DNA of 33,674 nt from contig NZ_FNPG01000030.1 in NCBI RefSeq assembly GCF_900107245.1, positions 1 through 33,674 on the forward strand, in the 5' to 3' direction. Below the pieces are notes generated by a model. It ran no database searches and had not been told where the DNA came from. It was given only the letters and a program-made list of their open reading frames with translations. This DNA is from Lachnobacterium bovis DSM 14045. Lineage in GTDB: Bacteria > Bacillota > Clostridia > Lachnospirales > Lachnospiraceae. The translations under genes and the position numbers were made by a program. Positions 31,565 to 33,674 of this stretch are shown here, one piece after another. Every line of letters begins with the position of its first letter. The first letter of the stretch is position 1.

Positions 31565-32761
31565 ATGGAAAAACTTGATTCACAAATTTATGAAAAAATC
31601 AGAGCAGATGTTCTAAAAAAACTTGATTATACTCGAGAAGTTGATGATGAAGAGATCAGATGTATCATCGGAGAAGAAACTGTAAACAATCTAAAAGGTA
31701 AAATAATAAATATTCAAGAAAGAATAGAACTTGAAAAAAATATTTTTAATTCACTTAGAAAATTTGATGTTATACAGGATCTGATAGATAATCCTAAAGT
31801 AAGTGAAATTATGATTAATGGGCCGGAAAGTGTTTTTTATGAAGAATCTGGAATAATAAAAAAATCAAATATAGTCTTTAGTTCAGAAGAAAAATTACAA
31901 GATGTTATACAACAGATTGTTGGTAAACATAATAGAGTTGTAAATGAGGCAAATCCGATTGTAGATACTAGATTGCCGAATGGCTCTCGTGTTAATATAG
32001 TACTTTCTCCAATTTCATTAAACGGATCAACTATATCTATTAGAAAATTTCCAAGTAAGCCGCTAGAAATGGATGATTTAATTGAAAAAGAAAGTATAAC
32101 TGTAGAAGCATCTGAGTTTTTGAAAAAATTGGTAAAAGCTCGATATAATATTTTTATTTCAGGAGGAACAAGCTCAGGTAAAACCACTTTTTTAAATGCA
32201 TTATCGCAATTTATAAATTTTGATGAGAGAATAATTACCATAGAAGATTCTGCAGAATTACAAATTCAAGGAGTTGAAAATATCGTTAGATTAGAAACAC
32301 GAAACGCAAATGTTGACGGTGTGACACCAATAACGATAAGAGACCTGATAAAATCAGCACTAAGAATGAGACCAGATAGAATTATTGTTGGTGAGTGTAG
32401 AGGAGAGGAAACTTTAGATATGCTCCAAGCAATGAACACAGGACATGATGGAAGTTTGTCAACAGGACATGCTAATTCATGTAGAGATATTCTATTTAGA
32501 ATAGAAACAATGGTTCTTATGGGGATGGAACTTCCTCTAGCTGCGATTCGTTCTCAAATTGCATCAGGAATAGAAGTTATAGTTCATTTAGGACGAAGCA
32601 GAGATAAAAGTCGTAAAGTTTTAGAAATATCTGAAATAACAGGTATAAAAAATGGTGAAATAGAACTGAATAAATTATATGAGATTAACAAAGAAAATAA
32701 ATTAGTTAAGTGTAACAATTTAATTAATACTGAAAAATTACGTATGTCAGGAGTTGAATAA
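31565..32761 (+). CDS. tadA: Tad pilus assembly ATPase TadA/CpaF
   Basis: This 398-residue VirB11/CpaF-type hexameric ATPase drives pilus assembly from the cytoplasmic face. Walker A is GGTSSGKT (200-207, Lys206), the Asp box has ITIEDSAELQ (Glu227, Asp228), the Walker B region is RIIVGECRGEE (Glu277), and the His box is STGHANS (His302). The N-terminal domain (1-175) has EIMINGP and RLPNGSRVNI blocks typical of CpaF. All catalytic parts are present. It starts right after tadZ and its stop abuts the tadB start, with translational coupling likely on both sides. Confidence 0.95.
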   Translation: MEKLDSQIYEKIRADVLKKLDYTREVDDEEIRCIIGEETVNNLKGKIINIQERIELEKNIFNSLRKFDVIQDLIDNPKVSEIMINGPESVFYEESGIIKKSNIVFSSEEKLQDVIQQIVGKHNRVVNEANPIVDTRLPNGSRVNIVLSPISLNGSTISIRKFPSKPLEMDDLIEKESITVEASEFLKKLVKARYNIFISGGTSSGKTTFLNALSQFINFDERIITIEDSAELQIQGVENIVRLETRNANVDGVTPITIRDLIKSALRMRPDRIIVGECRGEETLDMLQAMNTGHDGSLSTGHANSCRDILFRIETMVLMGMELPLAAIRSQIASGIEVIVHLGRSRDKSRKVLEISEITGIKNGEIELNKLYEINKENKLVKCNNLINTEKLRMSGVE

Positions 32762-33409
32762 ATGAATTCCCAAATTGACTATAATAGGTATGAATTATCC
32801 AAAAAGGAAAAAATAAAATTATTAGGATTAAGCTTGTTAATTACAGTTTTAATAGCTTTTCTCTTTTACAATTCACCAGTAGCTTTACTGTCATTTATAG
32901 TTGTTTATAAAATTTTAAAAATAAAATTTATTGAAGAAGGAAAAACAAATAGAAAAAAGTTATTAGAGAATGAATTTGTAGATGCTATGCAAAGTGTATG
33001 TACTTCGATTTTATCAGGTTATTCAATAGAAAATGCATTTAAAGAAGCTGAAATTGAGATAAAAGAGTTTCATTCTAAAAATTCTGTAATGTATAAAGAA
33101 TTAGTTCAAATCAATAAATCTATAGAATTAAATATACCTTTAGAACAATTACTAGATGAATTTGCTAAGAGAAGTGGAGTTGAAGAAATAGAAAATTTTG
33201 CGGAGGTATTTTATTATGCAAAAAGAGGTAGCGGAGATTTCGTGAGAATTATTGAAAAAACCGTATACCACATTCGAGAAAGTGTAGATGTTTCAAACGA
33301 AATAAATGTGCTTATAGCTGCAAAAAAATATGAACAAAACATAATGAGTATTGTACCGCTTTTTATTATAGCTTATTTAAGGATTACTTCAGGAGACAAT
33401 ATGAAGTGA
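32762..33409 (+). pseudogene. tadB: TadB, truncated at its C-terminus by an IS110-family insertion
   Basis: The 215-residue reading frame has two N-terminal membrane helices (about 20-50), then the T2SF-type cytoplasmic domain (about 70-190: FVDAMQSVCTSILSGYSIENAFKEA, YYAKRGSGDFVRIIEKT), then the start of a third helix (SIVPLFIIAYLRITSG). TadB proteins normally carry on for some 70-90 more residues with further helices. Here the frame ends in four residues, DNMK, and a stop that lies in the left end of an IS110-type element. The remainder of tadB should lie beyond the element, outside the window. If the insertion is fixed, the platform protein and so the pilus are probably lost. Confidence 0.85.
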
Positions 33410-33504
33410 CCTCACAATTGTAGATTCGTGGATTTACCTGTAAGATATTAATTGAAAAAAACAATATCAGGTAACAGGGATTACCGCATACAATAGGAGG
33501 TCAC
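33406..33504 (+). ncRNA. Structured left-end RNA of the IS110 element, possible bridge RNA
   Basis: GTGACCTC (33406-33413) and GAGGTCAC (33497-33504) are perfectly complementary and enclose the whole leader, hiding the AGGAGG ribosome site. Inside, TTACCT (33434-33439) pairs with AGGTAA (33469-33474) and GATATT (33444-33449) with AATATC (33463-33468), with a 4-base bulge. IS110 elements are known to make a bridge RNA from the non-coding end next to the recombinase gene. At about 100 bases this one is shorter than the well-studied IS621 RNA, so the assignment is tentative. Confidence 0.45.
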
Positions 33505-33506
33505 AT

Positions 33507-33674
33507 ATGAATAGTATAGTTTATGTTGGGATGGATGTCCATAAGGAACAGTACACACTTTGTTGTTACAGTTACGAAACAGATAAGGTTGAATATAAGC
33601 AGACAATACCATCAGATTATAAACTTGTTCTTAAATACATGGAGCAGGTTCGCTCCAGATATGATGGAGAAGTT
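33507..33674 (+). CDS. IS110-family DEDD transposase/recombinase (5' part, 56 codons)
   Basis: The frame starts MNSIVYVGMDVHKEQYTLCC, whose VGMDVHK is the hallmark opening of IS110-family recombinases; the Asp is the first residue of the DEDD catalytic set in the RuvC-like domain. AGGAGG at 33495-33500 precedes the ATG by 6 bases. The gene continues past the window end, so the Ser-containing C-terminal domain is not seen and the sub-group (IS110 or IS1111) cannot be settled. It reads in the same direction as the tad genes. Confidence 0.92.
   Translation, partial: MNSIVYVGMDVHKEQYTLCCYSYETDKVEYKQTIPSDYKLVLKYMEQVRSRYDGEV

Larger units (their letters stand above)
33400..33674 (+). mobile_element. 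IS110-family insertion sequence, left end and 5' part (partial)
   Basis: The transposase at 33507 is of the DEDD type, and the 100 bases before it form a structured left end that cuts into tadB. The exact boundary cannot be set from one end; it lies at about 33398-33408. The element runs off the window, so its right end and the rest of tadB are not seen. Base composition of the transposase part is less AT-rich than the genes before it, which fits a mobile origin. Confidence 0.85.

Noticed and set aside
1-33674. CRISPR arrays, phage genes, replication origin or restriction systems
   Set aside because: I saw no spaced direct repeats, no structural or integrase genes beyond IS110, and no origin-like repeats or partner genes.

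Overview
The window is a strongly AT-rich stretch of a Gram-positive, anaerobic Firmicute chromosome, most likely a motile member of Lachnospiraceae (Clostridia). This is inferred from gene content and protein style: fructose PTS with HPr and EI, MecA, a DUF1858 protein, GlgB, flagellin/FliS and a Tad/Flp pilus locus. No species is claimed.

Layout. (1) Bases 1-440: the 3' end of a 23S rRNA with no 5S behind it, then tRNA-Asn, tRNA-Glu and tRNA-Cys and a strong terminator. (2) 440-1071: mostly non-coding, with a near-perfect sigma-28 type promoter followed by a tiny ORF, then a consensus sigma-A promoter with a palindromic operator. (3) 1072-6999: fructose uptake block fruR-fruK-fruA-ptsH, then ptsI after a hairpin. 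Fructose enters through FruA as fructose-1-P, FruK makes fructose-1,6-bisphosphate, HPr and EI supply phosphate, and FruR is the likely local repressor. (4) 7185-13077: a histidine phosphatase, a coiled-coil protein, an aconitase-family hydratase and an AI-2E family permease. (5) 13358-21482: a TPR/AAA+ protein with an altered Walker B, glycogen branching enzyme, and a very long FliK-like protein. (6) 21620-25801, minus strand: a membrane-anchored GH18 enzyme and a two-gene unit of a Ser/Thr kinase fused to a degenerate MinD-like domain plus a second copy of that domain. The second gene appears to start at AUU, or to be reached by frameshifting. (7) 26142-27376: mecA and a convergent DUF1858 gene sharing a bidirectional terminator. 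(8) 27482-29582: sigma-28 promoter, structured leader with CsrA-like GGA motifs, flagellin and FliS. (9) 29779-33409: Tad pilus genes (prepilin peptidase, TadZ, TadA, TadB), with tadB cut off by an IS110-family element that runs off the window end.

The least ordinary parts are the kinase/MinD-like pair with its non-canonical start, the flagellin leader, the IS110 left end with its structured RNA inside the Tad locus, the HPr with Arg at position 46, and the AAA+ protein with an unusual Walker B. All functions are read from sequence motifs by eye; no database search was run.
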